64,000 nt of DNA, taken from Brachypterus glaber. Taxonomy: Eukaryota > Arthropoda > Insecta > Coleoptera > Kateretidae. Positions 53,088 through 64,000 of this stretch are shown one piece after another. The notes below the pieces were generated by a model, which was given only the letters and a program-made list of their open reading frames with translations, was not told where the DNA came from and ran no database searches. The translations under genes and the position numbers were made by a program. Every line of letters starts with the position of its first letter. The stretch's first letter is position 1. Location: contig OY294047.1 of assembly GCA_958510825.1 (NCBI GenBank), positions 496,001 through 560,000 of the forward strand. Direction: 5' to 3'.

Positions 53088-55632
53088 ATTTAAAATTTAT
53101 TATTATTAATATGTATTATTATTATTACGCGACATTCAGATTAACACTAACTCAGTACGTTGCCCGTGTTTAGATTATTAGTAATAATTTATTACATTCA
53201 CTCAACAAATTCCCATAATTTCATTAATTTTATCAAAATATTATTATTTATCAAATTTTGATTGGCGTTCTATTTGAATGCGTCTAACTTTATGTATTTT
53301 ATAAATGCTTGTAAAGAACCAAGAATATTTTGTATAGATATACAGGGTCGACTTTTAAAATGACCACTTATAACTAAAAAAAACGATTACTATTTTACTT
53401 TGTACTTTTTTTTCTTTTGGGTTGGCAATACAGGACAAGAGACAATGGCTTGGCGTTTTCCGTGAAAATGTCTACACCGCTTTTAACTTTAGTTATCTAC
53501 GAAATTGTGTTTTAAGTTTATTTTTACCGTGTTAAATTATGGCTTGGTTACTTGCAGTGAAAAAGACTATAAAAGATATCAAAATATAGTTTGTTCTATG
53601 AATTTTAAACATAGCCGAAATTGTAATGTCAATCTAAAACAAAAATCCCTAAATCGGTCATCAATTTAAAGTTTTTTAAAAATCAAATAAACACTTAAAA
53701 AGATTTCTATTGAATTTGACCACCTAGTTACAAATTATAACGCAAAAATTTAAGTAATCAGAATAGATGACGCATTTTTATTTTTTTATATAACTACGGG
53801 CGTACCCCCTGCTCGCTTCGCTCACCAACCTCCTGGCGAGAAGGAGGAAAAAACTATATAATAGACCGAAATGAATAAAAACTGGTAAAAATTTATGAAA
53901 AACAAATAAACTTTATGTAATTTTGACGCAAAATTTTAAATTGTATTAAATTATTCAGTATTTTACTGCAAAATAGATATTTTTTTTGCAGTTTTATTTA
54001 TTTTTTTTAGCCAAGAGATGGCACCACATGTGGTTATTTCAACACTTAATATGCTATAGTCTTACCGTATAAGGTAGATCTATCTAGAGCTAGAATAGAT
54101 TCATTTTATGTTTACAAAATGTGTGTATTTGACTACATTCTAAACCAGTCGTAAAAAATAAACTTATATTTTGAAATAAAAATTACAAAGTTTGTTACTA
54201 ACACGGAGGAACGTCAAATTTTTCTTTGTAAGCAAATTAAAATAACTATAAAAAAATGGGGATTTTTCGTAGTCTCTTTCGGGTCTTCGGGACTGTTCGG
54301 GATTGCATCCCTAATTAGGTACACCCTGTATAATTAGAGCGCATTATAATTTTATCTTATGCAATAATTCATAGATGTCTATGATGCTAGTTAACATTAA
54401 TAAAATTGTTATAATTTGACATTTTTATCATTAGTAGTAGTTATAAATAATTATTTATAATTATTATTGTTAACAATATAAAATCATATCTATAATAATA
54501 TAATTTATATACTATCCATTCGCTTTCTGATTAAGGCCATTTTTTCCAAAACTATTATATTTTGTAATATTTTGTTGTAAAATGTCGATAATTTTTTCTT
54601 TTTTTTCAGATTTTCTATAATTTTTTTTTCTTCAAATTTTTATTTTTAGAAAAATTTTTCTTTTTTTTCTTTTCCAAATTTTTTTTGTAAAGAATCCTTT
54701 TTCAGTAGCCAATTTTTGGCATTTTTTAAATTAACTGGCCTTTCAGTATGTACCTACTTGGGATTCTGGAACCCTGTATAAGTATACTCATGTCCCGAAA
54801 GAACCTTGCTTATGGATTAGAGTTTAGATATAAGCGATTTTTTAATTTAGAAAAAGCTATTTATTTCATTATTTATTACCACTGCTCTAAAACTGATTTT
54901 TGGAATTATTTTCTAATGGTACTTTAATATAAAGGGTGTCCCATTAAAAAAAAAAACAACAACAACGATTCGTAAAAATTAAAAATTTTAGGTTAACTTG
55001 ACTTTTAAGAAATGTCTGCACTCAAAATTCCAGCGTCAAGATACCCGTCGATAGAAATTATTTGAGGTTATATAACTTTTTCTAGATAATATGACGCCAA
55101 ATTGTATAAACAATCGAAGGAACCCAAGGTTGTGTCAGGCGCAAAATATATTCCGAAAAATAACTCAGACCTTTTATACCATAAGTACACAAATAAGTCC
55201 TATTATAACATCCTGTTGTTTCCATAGTGGTGTTGCCATGGAAACCTTAACCTATTTGTGAGGGTGTGACGTTTTCTGTATTATCAAGATTGCTATCATA
55301 TGGACCGCATTGAAATCTAACTTTATAATATATCCCTCTTTAAAAGTCACCTGTTGATAATTATTTTGCAATAACAATAGCATATTTGGCACCGAATACG
55401 CGAACCTAGTTTTTTTCTATAAAATCACATTTTAAAGGAACTTAATTTTTGTCTACACTTCCGAGGAGGGGTTTTAGGGGCCTTTTCCAATTATTTAAAT
55501 TTAAGCTATTTTACCTTGTTCTGTTCTCAGCCTAATGTCCCTTAGAATTTTTATAGGGTCGCTCGATCAGTTGTTACTTTGTCTGGTATTTGGTGGTTAG
55601 TCGGCTGTGTTTCTGGAAGTTCTCGTTATTAA

Positions 55633-55708
55633 ATGCCAAAACCGACCAACCAACAAAACACATTAACACAACTGCTAGACAAAGGAGACAGTTTGAGTTG
55701 CCCTATAG
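55633..55708 (+). other. Candidate first coding exon of an unidentified + strand gene
   Basis: An ATG just after an in-frame TAA opens 25 codons (MPKPTNQQNTLTQLLDKGDS...) ending at G|GTAAGT. An initiator-like ATCAGTTGT lies about 65 nt upstream. I found no exon of matching phase downstream and recognise no domain; it may be a chance splice-donor context. Confidence 0.2.
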
Positions 55709-56829
55709 GTAAGTATAGTATCCCAAAATATTACTCTAAATATTATTTACTATTTTGAAGCTAATATTTTCTTTGTTTAAACAAATAATTGTTTCATTGC
55801 CATTGAATTTGCTTTCCCTTTTTTACAAAATTCGTAACAAACAACTTTTTTGAAGAAAAAATAAAAATATAATGAATTTAAAATTAAACTAATTTGTATA
55901 TTTTTTAAAATCAATTAATGGCGTGAGCAAAACCGCAAAATTTAAATTTCAGACGATGCATGAAATACAGAAAAAAAACGTAGACTATCAGACAATCAAC
56001 AGAATTTATTAAATATAATTTTGGTTTTAAAAAATATGAAATGTTTTGACTATCCCAGTTTTCTCTGTATTTTTAATATTTTTTGAAAATTTGCGCCCAC
56101 ACAGATAGGGGAAACTAGGAAGGCTAGGGGTTCTTAGCTCCCATGGATTCCCACAAGCAAAATGTTGCCTGTGATGGGGTTGAGACCCACCTATTCTTAT
56201 GACAACTTTTTTTCTGGGCCTGTTATACTTTTCCAAACAGTTTTTGATCAAAATTGAAATCGCTTACGAAGCCGTTTTTAAATAAAGTCATTCTTCTTCT
56301 TCAAGTTTTTCCTGATATCACAATACAGAGTTTTTTATATAACACACCCTATAGCATAGGTACTACCCATGATACTCAATATAATCACGACCATTCACAC
56401 GCCTACTGGTCCAAAATAAGACGACCGTAATTTTGGACATTAACAGCGATTTCAATTTTTGTCAGAAACTGTTTGGAAATGTCTCAAAAACAACCTAAAA
56501 TCAAAAAATTCGGGGTGGTTGGACTTTTCATTTCATTTTTTTAAGGCTAGCCGTGCCTAAGCTCTTGGTTTTTGGAAGTTTTCCCTCATAAGTTGTTGAT
56601 CAGAATATCGAGAACAATAACATATCCAAAACTTAAGCAAATCAGATTGAAACCTGATCAGCTGAAGGGAGAAAGTACTTAGGGGGCAGCGAGCTTTTAA
56701 ATTATCAAATTCGTTTTCAGCGCCCAAAAATATGTAACAAAAATATATTCTGGTTAATACACACAGAAAAATGTTTTCAAGAATTAAGGTAACAAGAATA
56801 TTGTGATTTGTATACCTATAACGAAGAGA

Positions 56830-57510
56830 ACCCAGACAGCACATGATATCTTAAAGACGTCTTTTTTAGATCTTAATTATGTCTGGACGCCTAAAGATGT
56901 GAAAAGGATATCTTATGGACTTCTTTTTAGGGATGTTTAAAAGATATCTGATTATGATGTCTATAAGATGTCTTTTAACTATCGGTACAAGACATTTTAA
57001 CTTCGATACTCATCGCTAAAAATAAATTAACCACAATCAACTATTAAAAAAAAAAATATCATTTTTTTAAAGATCTTTTTTTGAAAAACAAAAAATTTAA
57101 AATAAAATTTCTTTTTACGAAAAACGAAAAAAATTAAAAAAAATCAAAAAAGAAATTTTCAAAAACTGAAAAAAAAAATTAATTTTTTTTTTTTAATCAC
57201 ATTTTTTTTAAGATCTTTTTTTGGCAAACAAATTACCTCTTGTTCTAGTTATTATTATGCTTTTTATATCAATACGACCGTACCTAGCAACGTAAATGGG
57301 AGTGGTCATTATGTTGTAAAGTCGCCTGTGCAAGGCGTCTGTAAGGCGTCTTAAAAAAGATGTCTTAAAGACGTTACCTTTTGTAACATACGACGTCGTT
57401 AAGACGTCTTTAAGATGCATATATGGCGAAAACCGACGTTCCTAAGACGTCTTGATTGACGAGCTACGACATCTTTAAGATCTCTTTAAGTCATCTTTGT
57501 GCTGTCTGGG
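56830..57510. mobile_element. 680-bp DNA element with AAGACGTC subterminal repeats
   Basis: Ends CCCAGACAGCACA and TGTGCTGTCTGGG are perfect inverted copies. Inside both ends lie clusters of (TTAA)AGACGTCTT(TAAGA) motifs, many self-palindromic, especially 57320-57490. The centre is A/T homopolymer-rich. No transposase frame; TSD not clear. It sits between the two alternative first exons of the uridine phosphorylase gene. Confidence 0.7.
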
Positions 57511-57811
57511 AATATATTCTTCTTTTATGCATACCATGGTAGAATATGCATATTCTTATCCTTTTATTATTTATTTGAAGCAAATTTTTGCTTTAAAGGA
57601 GAATATATTCTCTTTGTTATATACAAATTACACAGTCTTGATTTAATACAATATTTTTCTGTGTGTAGTAATTCAACTTATTTTTTGTGGGCCGGTGCTT
57701 TTAATCAATTAATAGATAAATCTATTTTATTATAATAAACAAGCAAATTCTTATAGACGCAGGCGTAACAAAAATATCAATAACTTAAATTATTTTAAAA
57801 ACCATACTTAC

Positions 57812-57837
57812 TCGTCTCTCTCCTCTTCCATAGACAT
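57812..57837 (-). CDS. Alternative first coding exon of uridine phosphorylase
   Basis: ATG at 57837 opens MSMEEERD and ends GA|GTAAGT, phase 2, exactly the phase needed by the exon at 50884. Joined there the split codon becomes GAA and the product is a 337-residue form without the Asn-rich tail. The short acidic start resembles the modest N-termini of other uridine phosphorylases more than the 73-residue exon does. Position (4.7 kb upstream), strand and phase fit an alternative promoter, but 26 nt can fit by chance. Confidence 0.5.
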
Positions 57838-60800
57838 TTTCGGCGAAAAAATTTACAGTGGGTTGGATCACGAAAATTCTCTAAACTAAGTTAGACCGAA
57901 AAAATATAATAACTCAAGGCCAATTTGCTCTAAACCACTAAAAACTAAGAAGAAAGGAGCGCCACCCTGTCTACTAACTCGATCGACCGATGCGAACTGT
58001 AAGCCTATGGGTGTACTACTGCCCGGGAAGGTCCCGAAAAAACAGTTTCTCACGCAGGGGTATACGGGTACAGAGAGAGAGAAAAAAAATGCAATATAAA
58101 GTATTTGTGATACTTGTGTCAGATACTTGTTGCAAGAATAAAAATACTTGAAATAAACATGATAAAGTAATTTTAAAACATTCCATAAAGCGTTTAAAGT
58201 TTGATCAGTACTTGTTTCCAAGAAATTAATTAGTATTAATACATTTTTTAAATTATGTTTAATATTTTAAATATTTAGTATAAATATTTGCTGTCCATCT
58301 TTCATTTAAGTTTCTTTTAAACTCGGTAAAAGAAATGCTATTATTTAAACAGAGCACTGTTACGTTTTAGTAGCTTGGTCTAAGTAAAATACGTATTTAA
58401 CTTCAATCAAGCGAAACATTTGATTTAAGTACTTAGAGACGGTACAATATCTCATGAACATTTAACCCTTAATGCGCATAAACGTACCCCACCCTGCCCC
58501 ATCGTAACATTTTTTCTATCAAAATAAGACCCTAAATTTCTATAATGATAAAGAAATATTGTATAAAAGTTTTTTTTTTCAAATATATACTTTTTTTTTA
58601 ATTAGTGGTTTAGAACAATTATTATTGTACCCGAAGAATGTCGCCACCAGCACAAACAAACACTAAATTTTAATTTAAAAAATATAATTAAAATTGAACA
58701 ATACTAATTTTTATAACGAATCTAACGCGCCTATTGCTTATCACAAAAAATTCAGATAAGAAATATATTTATAAATACACTAAAAAATAATAGGTAAAAT
58801 ACAAATGGTTTGAAAATTTCCATACAAATTTATTTTATTTTTATTTATATTAACATCCAACAGATAAACTAATTATAGGATGAGTCAAGACTAAGAACTT
58901 AAAGACAATAACTACAAAAATTCAAGAAAAACCAGTCTGGTTTGGACTTTTCAAAAGTCCAAACGTTCAAGTATTACGTAACGCAAATTTTGATCATTTG
59001 ATCAGCTTCAAACTGAATTTTATGGTATTTATTACACATATAATAAATAGGCGAGTTATAAAGCAAGTTTAGCCATATAAAAAGTATTCGTTCCCGAGTT
59101 ATCTTGGTCACAAATTTTCTGGAAGCAATTTTAATTTAAAAAATGTTTAAAATAAATTAGTATCTTGAAAATTTAATAGTCATAGGGTTGTATCCCGAGA
59201 ACTAATGATTTAACCGGCTAAACTGCAAGTGTTTTTGTTAATTTTCCTTAGAAAATGTTTAAAACTTAATAATTCATTATAAAAAGCTCGAGACCGCAGG
59301 TCGAAATCTTTTTTATGAACTATTAAGTTAAAAAAAATTGCTTAAAAGCAAAATTACCAAAAATACAGCTGCTTGTAATTTAGGTGGTTTAAATCAGTAG
59401 GTGGAGGGGTATATTTTAAGATTATTTCTTGAAAAAAATGTAGATAAAACAAGCAACTGTTAAAACTCTTTATTTCCTACAACAAAATAAGAAATTGAAC
59501 AGAATCTTGAGCTATCGGCATAATAGTAACTTATCTAAATAGCGAGATGCTATTTCATCGCTCTCAAATGATTGGTCAATTATGACATTTTCTTGAAATT
59601 TGATTGGTTTAAAATATATGAGGGAAATATTCTTTATAAAATTTAACAGTCTTTATAAAATTCAAATTTTCGGGAGCCCCCGGTAAATAAATACTAAAAG
59701 TCCGGCCTCTGGAAATAATTTAGCACCCTGTTATGTAAGTGCCGAAGAAAAAAAAACGACCTCATTAGACACATTATTACACAAACGGACATATGGGTAG
59801 AATGAATTAATCGTAAGAAGAAAGAACAGAAAAATTAAACTTTACTTCCCCCGATCGTAACGAATTTTCGAAGGTCGAAAGGCAACAATGACAGTCCTGA
59901 AGAGATAGATTGCTTCGTTTTTATAATATACCATTCACAGTTGTCCTTTTATTCAAATTACTAATTTTTGCATATACCAGCTTTTTTATTTTTAAATCAA
60001 GAAAATAAAGTTTTCTTTTTATTTTTTAGTGGAATCTCCTTTGTATTTTTTAAGTGGATTTTGTCATAATTGTTATGATGATTATTGAAATCCAGTATGC
60101 AGGAACTTTTCCTTATGTCTTTTTTAATTTTTTTTTTAAACATGACAATTCTTCTGGTTATGGAAAATCTTGCGTTAGTAAAAAAGAAGTGAAAACTTTT
60201 TATTGCTTTTTTTGCATTTCTCGACGTGTTATATTCAAAAAAGATGATTTCCGTCAAATAAAAATTTTGTCTGTCTGTCAATCCGGGAAATCTTTGACAA
60301 CGATAACTCAATAACGCTTCAAGCTAAAGACTTCAAATTTGGACCATAGGTTAATTATCCAAAGTACTAGGCTAGGATTGTTGTTGGTAAAAATCGGGCT
60401 GGTGGTAAAATAGGGTAAAAACTATTTTTGAATTTGTTTTTTAATTTTTTTCTCGTATTTAAAAAACTTCTTCTGAAAAAAAAATAAAAGAATGATAATA
60501 TTTTGTTAGCAGCAGTATGTTTTTCAAATTTAGTATAAATTCATTATACTTATATAAAGTTACCTAAAAATTTGTTTGTTTTCTTTTTTTTATCCCTCAC
60601 TAATTAATTTTTACCCTTAAAAAAAATATTTTTCCTGTTTTTCATATCGATCGGGCATTGCGTTTGAACGCAATCCAGATCTTGATCAATTGATCTGACC
60701 TGACAGACTTATTTTAACTTTCTCATAAAGTACTGCATTTTTTTTTTGTCCTAAATCATCTTATTTCTTACTGAAACGTAAGAAAAATCAAAATAAGCAA

Positions 60801-60960
60801 CAAAACAAAATATAATGCTTGTCAGTTTGCCTGACTGTCTGTCTTTCTGTGGGTACTGAGTCTGTCTGTATCTACGATAACTTAAGAACGCTTTGAGCTA
60901 GAGACTCGAAATTTGGTTTTGGTCCTAAATTTTTTACTATTCACAATAGAACAAAAAAAT
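57838..60960. other. Long gene-poor spacer
   Basis: AT-rich DNA with many stops in all frames. It includes a single end of the GGGAACGTTCAAG MITE family (58965-59000) and degenerate blocks with CTGTCTGTCTGTC and AACGATAACTCAATAACG near 60270-60310 and 60830-60890, which recall repeat family 2. I see no convincing exon. Antisense frames at 57886-58221 and 59997-60311 lack protein-like composition. Confidence 0.4.
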
Positions 60961-60974
60961 AAAAACTGCCCAAA

Positions 60975-61135
60975 AGGGAACCTTCAAGTATTACGTAACG
61001 CTTCTAGGGGGGTGGTGAGGGTCAGAGTTTTACGCCCATGTTAATGGTATAGGAAAATAGCGTTACAGGGTAGGGGGGGGGGGAGGGAGGTTCCAAAATG
61101 ATCAAAATTTGCGTTACGTAATACTTGAACGTTCC
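60975..61135. mobile_element. MITE of the GGGAACGTTCAAGTATTACG family, second complete copy
   Basis: Left end starts GGGAACCTTCAAGTATTACG; right end reads GTAATACTTGAACGTTCCC. It ends about 180 bp before the TATA box of the glycine-rich protein gene. Confidence 0.75.
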
Positions 61136-61314
61136 CAAAGATAAATAAAAATTCTCAAAATTTCAAAATTCTTACCGAAAATCTCTAAAATCATAGTACA
61201 ACACAGAGATGTGAAGAGTGTAACACTCCCTAAGGTCAAATATCTTTTTCTAATTCAGTATTTTTACAGCTAATAAAGTTAATCAACTAAAACGTTACTT
61301 TACAAATTTAAGAA

Positions 61315-61322
61315 TATATAAA
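61315..61322 (+). promoter_or_regulatory. TATA box of the glycine-rich protein gene
   Basis: TATATAAA, about 31 nt upstream of an arthropod-type initiator (ATCATTA near 61344-61350), which lies about 30 nt before the ATG at 61377. Confidence 0.75.
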
Positions 61323-61376
61323 TACAGCAGAATGTTTAAAATTTATCATTAAACCACAACAGTTCAAAGCCAAAAA

Positions 61377-63181
61377 ATGAACAAACTAGTGATTTTATTT
61401 TTAGTGGTTGGTGGTGTTCTTTGTGAAGATTATCAGCGAAAACCTTTGTACAAATATCGCTATGAAACTGAAGATCTGATGAAATCTGCCTCTTCAGTGC
61501 CGATTCATGGGTACCACGTGGTGGAGGGTGGTTACTACCCCCAAGGAGGTCAAATAGGACTTGGGGGAGCGCAATTTGGAGGTGCGGGAATAAGCCAAAT
61601 AGGAGGGGGAGGACTAGGAATTGGAGCAGGGGGTTTGGGAGTTGGGGGAGGTGAATTTATAGGAAGGCCGATCGGATATGGAGGCCAGATTGGACATATT
61701 AGACCTCATTTTGCTGGTGGAAATATAGGAGGTAAACAGTTAAAAAAAAACAAATAAAATTTTTTTTAAGTTAATTGTGTTTGTGAAAATATTCTGTAAC
61801 TATTTTTTGTTTTTTCGTCTCCTAAGACAATATACGTGTTCAACAACAGACCAATAAAAACCTACTATTCGTTATAACTCTACTGGTACTCTGTGCGTTA
61901 AAATTTTAGCGGTACAAGACCACCATAACTTAAAATTTATCAATTTTGAGATTTTTGCTCTATTCTAGATGCTATCTTTTATAATACAATACCAGCATGT
62001 CTAAATCGAAAGAATTTCGGTTTTCTCAGAGTATTTTATTCATTATATCGTTATTGTATTTGTAGGAATAGGAGGTGGATTGGGAGGTGTAGGAGGAGGC
62101 ATTGGAGGAGGAATTGGAGGAGGAATTGGAGGTGGAGGAGGACTAGGAGTTGGCGGAGGACTGGGAGTTGGAGGAATAGGCTTGGGAGGCCAAGGAATAG
62201 GCATAGGCAGCGTTGGATCTCATTACATCGAACCCCATGGTTATGGAGGTCAGGTGGTTGATAAAAACATATACAGCGGAGAAAAGAAAAATGTAAATGA
62301 TAAGGTAGGTACATTCATAAACTAGTAAGTAATTTTATTTTACCTAAAAACAATAAATATAATACATTTTAAAGAAAAAAAGGAAAATATTTATTTCTTC
62401 TTTCTCATAAAAGAGAACATAAGCCTGGAAGAAGAAATAGAAAAAACATTGGAATTATTGAACTCGTGTCAGGTGTGATTGTAAGGATGCTTACAATTTA
62501 AAAAATGAGAAAATAGTATATTACGCACCGAGTACGCGAACCTACTTTTCAGTGCACGAGAGTGCTCACTTTTTTTACAGGGCGGAGCCGAGTAAAAAAA
62601 GCACTTGAAGTGCTGAAATAGGTTTGCGTCGAGGTGCGTATATTATTTTGCGACGACCTAACATCTAAACATCAAAAAAACGCAAAAATTGTCTTAAAAT
62701 TATTTTGATTAATTTGACGTTTTATGTTTGACGTTCACTTGTTTTCTGACAGGAGATATGTAAAGTCAGCTGACTCACTTTCCGACCGCTGTCATGGCAA
62801 CGGGTGGAAAATAAGCACTAACTACTAAAATACCATAAATATGTTTTGAAGTTTTTCCATACATATTCACAAATGTCGGCAGAATAGTAAAATTTCCATA
62901 CGTTAATAGAAAACTCGACTGCATTTACTACATGCAAATGCTATAAAAGTAATGATTTTTTTCGATACCAATGGCAACTTTTTCTAATTTCTAGGTATAC
63001 GAAAAAGAAGAGGGCAAAAAAGGCGAGGAAGTCAACAACGGACAACAAGGATACCACCAAGGACAAGTGGCAGTGAAAGAAGGAAAAGGAGATGCTGGGT
63101 ACTTCACCAACGTAGGAGGCGTTAACAAACAAGTTGAAGATGGAAAATCTTACCATGGACAAGAACATTTTAACCAAGAAG
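61377..63181 (+). CDS. Glycine-rich secreted, cuticle-type protein (3' partial)
   Basis: Exons 61377-61731, 62066-62304 and 62995-63181 join in phases 1 and 0; the last ends at G|GTAATT (phase 1), so at least one more exon lies outside. It starts with a signal peptide (MNKLVILFLVVGGVLC, then EDYQ). Next comes a Tyr/basic segment and long GGxGxG stretches over residues 60-175 (GIGGG and GLGVGG repeats). The third exon is of another kind: charged, Lys/Glu/Gln-rich, with EKEEGKKGEE, GDAGYFTN and SYHGQEHF, like the K-G-D-x-G-Y segments of many insect cuticular proteins. Likely a structural component of cuticle or another extracellular matrix. A strong TATA promoter fits a stage-specific epidermal gene. 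No R&R chitin-binding consensus is visible. Confidence 0.8.
62518..62650. mobile_element. 133-bp hairpin MITE in a glycine-rich gene intron
   Basis: TATTACGCACCGAGTACGCG at the left is inverted at the right (TTGCGTCGAGGTGCGTATATTA), with an inner pair AGCACTTGAAGTGCT. A fragment of the same kind lies near 55390-55415 (GGCACCGAATACGCGAACCT). Confidence 0.6.
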
Positions 63182-63454
63182 GTAATTAATACAATTTGGC
63201 TCAGATTTACAAAACCAATAGTGAAAAAATACGAAGTGTCTCACACTTTAAATTTGATGCCATGTAATCCAGACATTTAAATTTAAAAAATCAGTCATGA
63301 CGCGTCATTTGTTGTCTTTTTCTAGCGTCGGATAATTTTTTTAATCAAAATAACACGGCTCACATGTTGTAAAACACAATTTAAAGGAAATTTTTCCTAA
63401 TAACTTAAATAAGTAAAGGTTTAAACTAAGAATTTGACAAATGAAATGACAGAT

Positions 63455-63815
63455 TACACAGGACCACTATATTTTTCTTACGTATTTTTGTGTGTTGAAA
63501 ACGAATTTGACAAAATTCATCCCAATCGGACATAAACGACTTTCATAGGACCTGTGCACCGCGGGTTTGGACTTTTTCAAAGTGCTCTTGCATCTAAACT
63601 ATTGTTTTTTGGGAGTGGTGCACTTATAAACTTTTAATCAGAATTTCAAAAACTATATCATATCCAAAATTCAGGCAAATCTGACTGAAACCACTTTTAA
63701 ATAAGAAGGGAGCGAGGTTCTTCGGGGTCACCAAGCCTTTTCATTGTCAAATTCGTTTTAAGCGCCCAAAAATACGTAATAGTAGGTAATCCAACTTTTT
63801 TTGTGGGTCGGTGTT
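63455..63815. repeat. Degraded repeat with ACGAATTTGACAA arms
   Basis: CTTACGTATTTTTGTG...AACGAATTTGACAA at the left is inverted at the right (TTGTCAAATTCGTTTTAAGC, AAAAATACGTAAT). Related to 9425-10180 and 56510-56790. Confidence 0.5.
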
Positions 63816-64000
63816 TTCGTCACATTTTATTTAATTGATTTTTAGTTAGGTTAGTGTTTATTATAAAGTAAACCAACCAATAAATTTAATTTGACAGCTT
63901 AAAAATACATATTTTCTATTTTGCGACTCTTATAAGCTTATAATCACACGCATTTTGCGTGTTCTTATAGGCCCATAAAAGGTCTCTACTTCTTTTTCTG

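Overview
The window looks like AT-rich insect nuclear DNA, possibly beetle, though the order cannot be fixed from sequence alone. Coding exons are short and flanked by GT..AG introns of up to several kb. Introns and spacers are packed with inverted-repeat elements. I rebuilt four host genes by joining exons whose splice phases match: (1) a + strand gene, cut by the left edge and ending at 26564, for a membrane-anchored apical-matrix protein with PAN/Apple domains, a ZP domain, a furin site and one transmembrane helix; (2) a - strand two-exon gene (30007-31766) for a 100-residue secreted protein I do not recognise; (3) a - strand seven-exon uridine phosphorylase gene (43406-53087) with a second, phase-compatible first exon at 57812-57837; (4) a + strand gene for a glycine-rich secreted, probably cuticular, protein starting at 61377 and running off the right edge.

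Mobile DNA explains most of the rest. 35513-41465 is an apparently complete, intact non-LTR retrotransposon (ORF1, then ORF2 with endonuclease, RT, RNase H and a zinc-finger motif), much richer in GC than its surroundings, flanked by a 12-bp target-site duplication (TSD) and ending in ACT repeats. A 331-bp 5'-truncated copy with its own 14-bp TSD sits in an intron of gene 1 and looks virtually identical, so the family has moved recently. 49106-50134 is a short Penelope-like insertion encoding a GIY-YIG domain, with inverted ends carrying a hammerhead-like motif and a 14-bp TSD. Around thirty inverted-repeat elements are listed, several with clear TSDs (TA, TTA, TAA, TTAA, 8 bp).

The most unusual structure is at 19987-22826. 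An element present elsewhere as a plain 546-bp copy (11411-11956) has here expanded internally into eight near-identical 317/323-bp monomers, with the longer junction after every third monomer: a young higher-order satellite inside a transposon and inside an intron. Gene 1 also shows a duplicated PAN exon kept mainly by synonymous changes, a decayed duplicate of its linker exon, and two introns whose 3' ends derive from the same repeat up to about 10 nt from the splice acceptors.

I saw no convincing tRNA, rRNA, CRISPR array or bacterial-type operon. Inverted-repeat ends were aligned by eye, so boundaries without a stated TSD are approximate.
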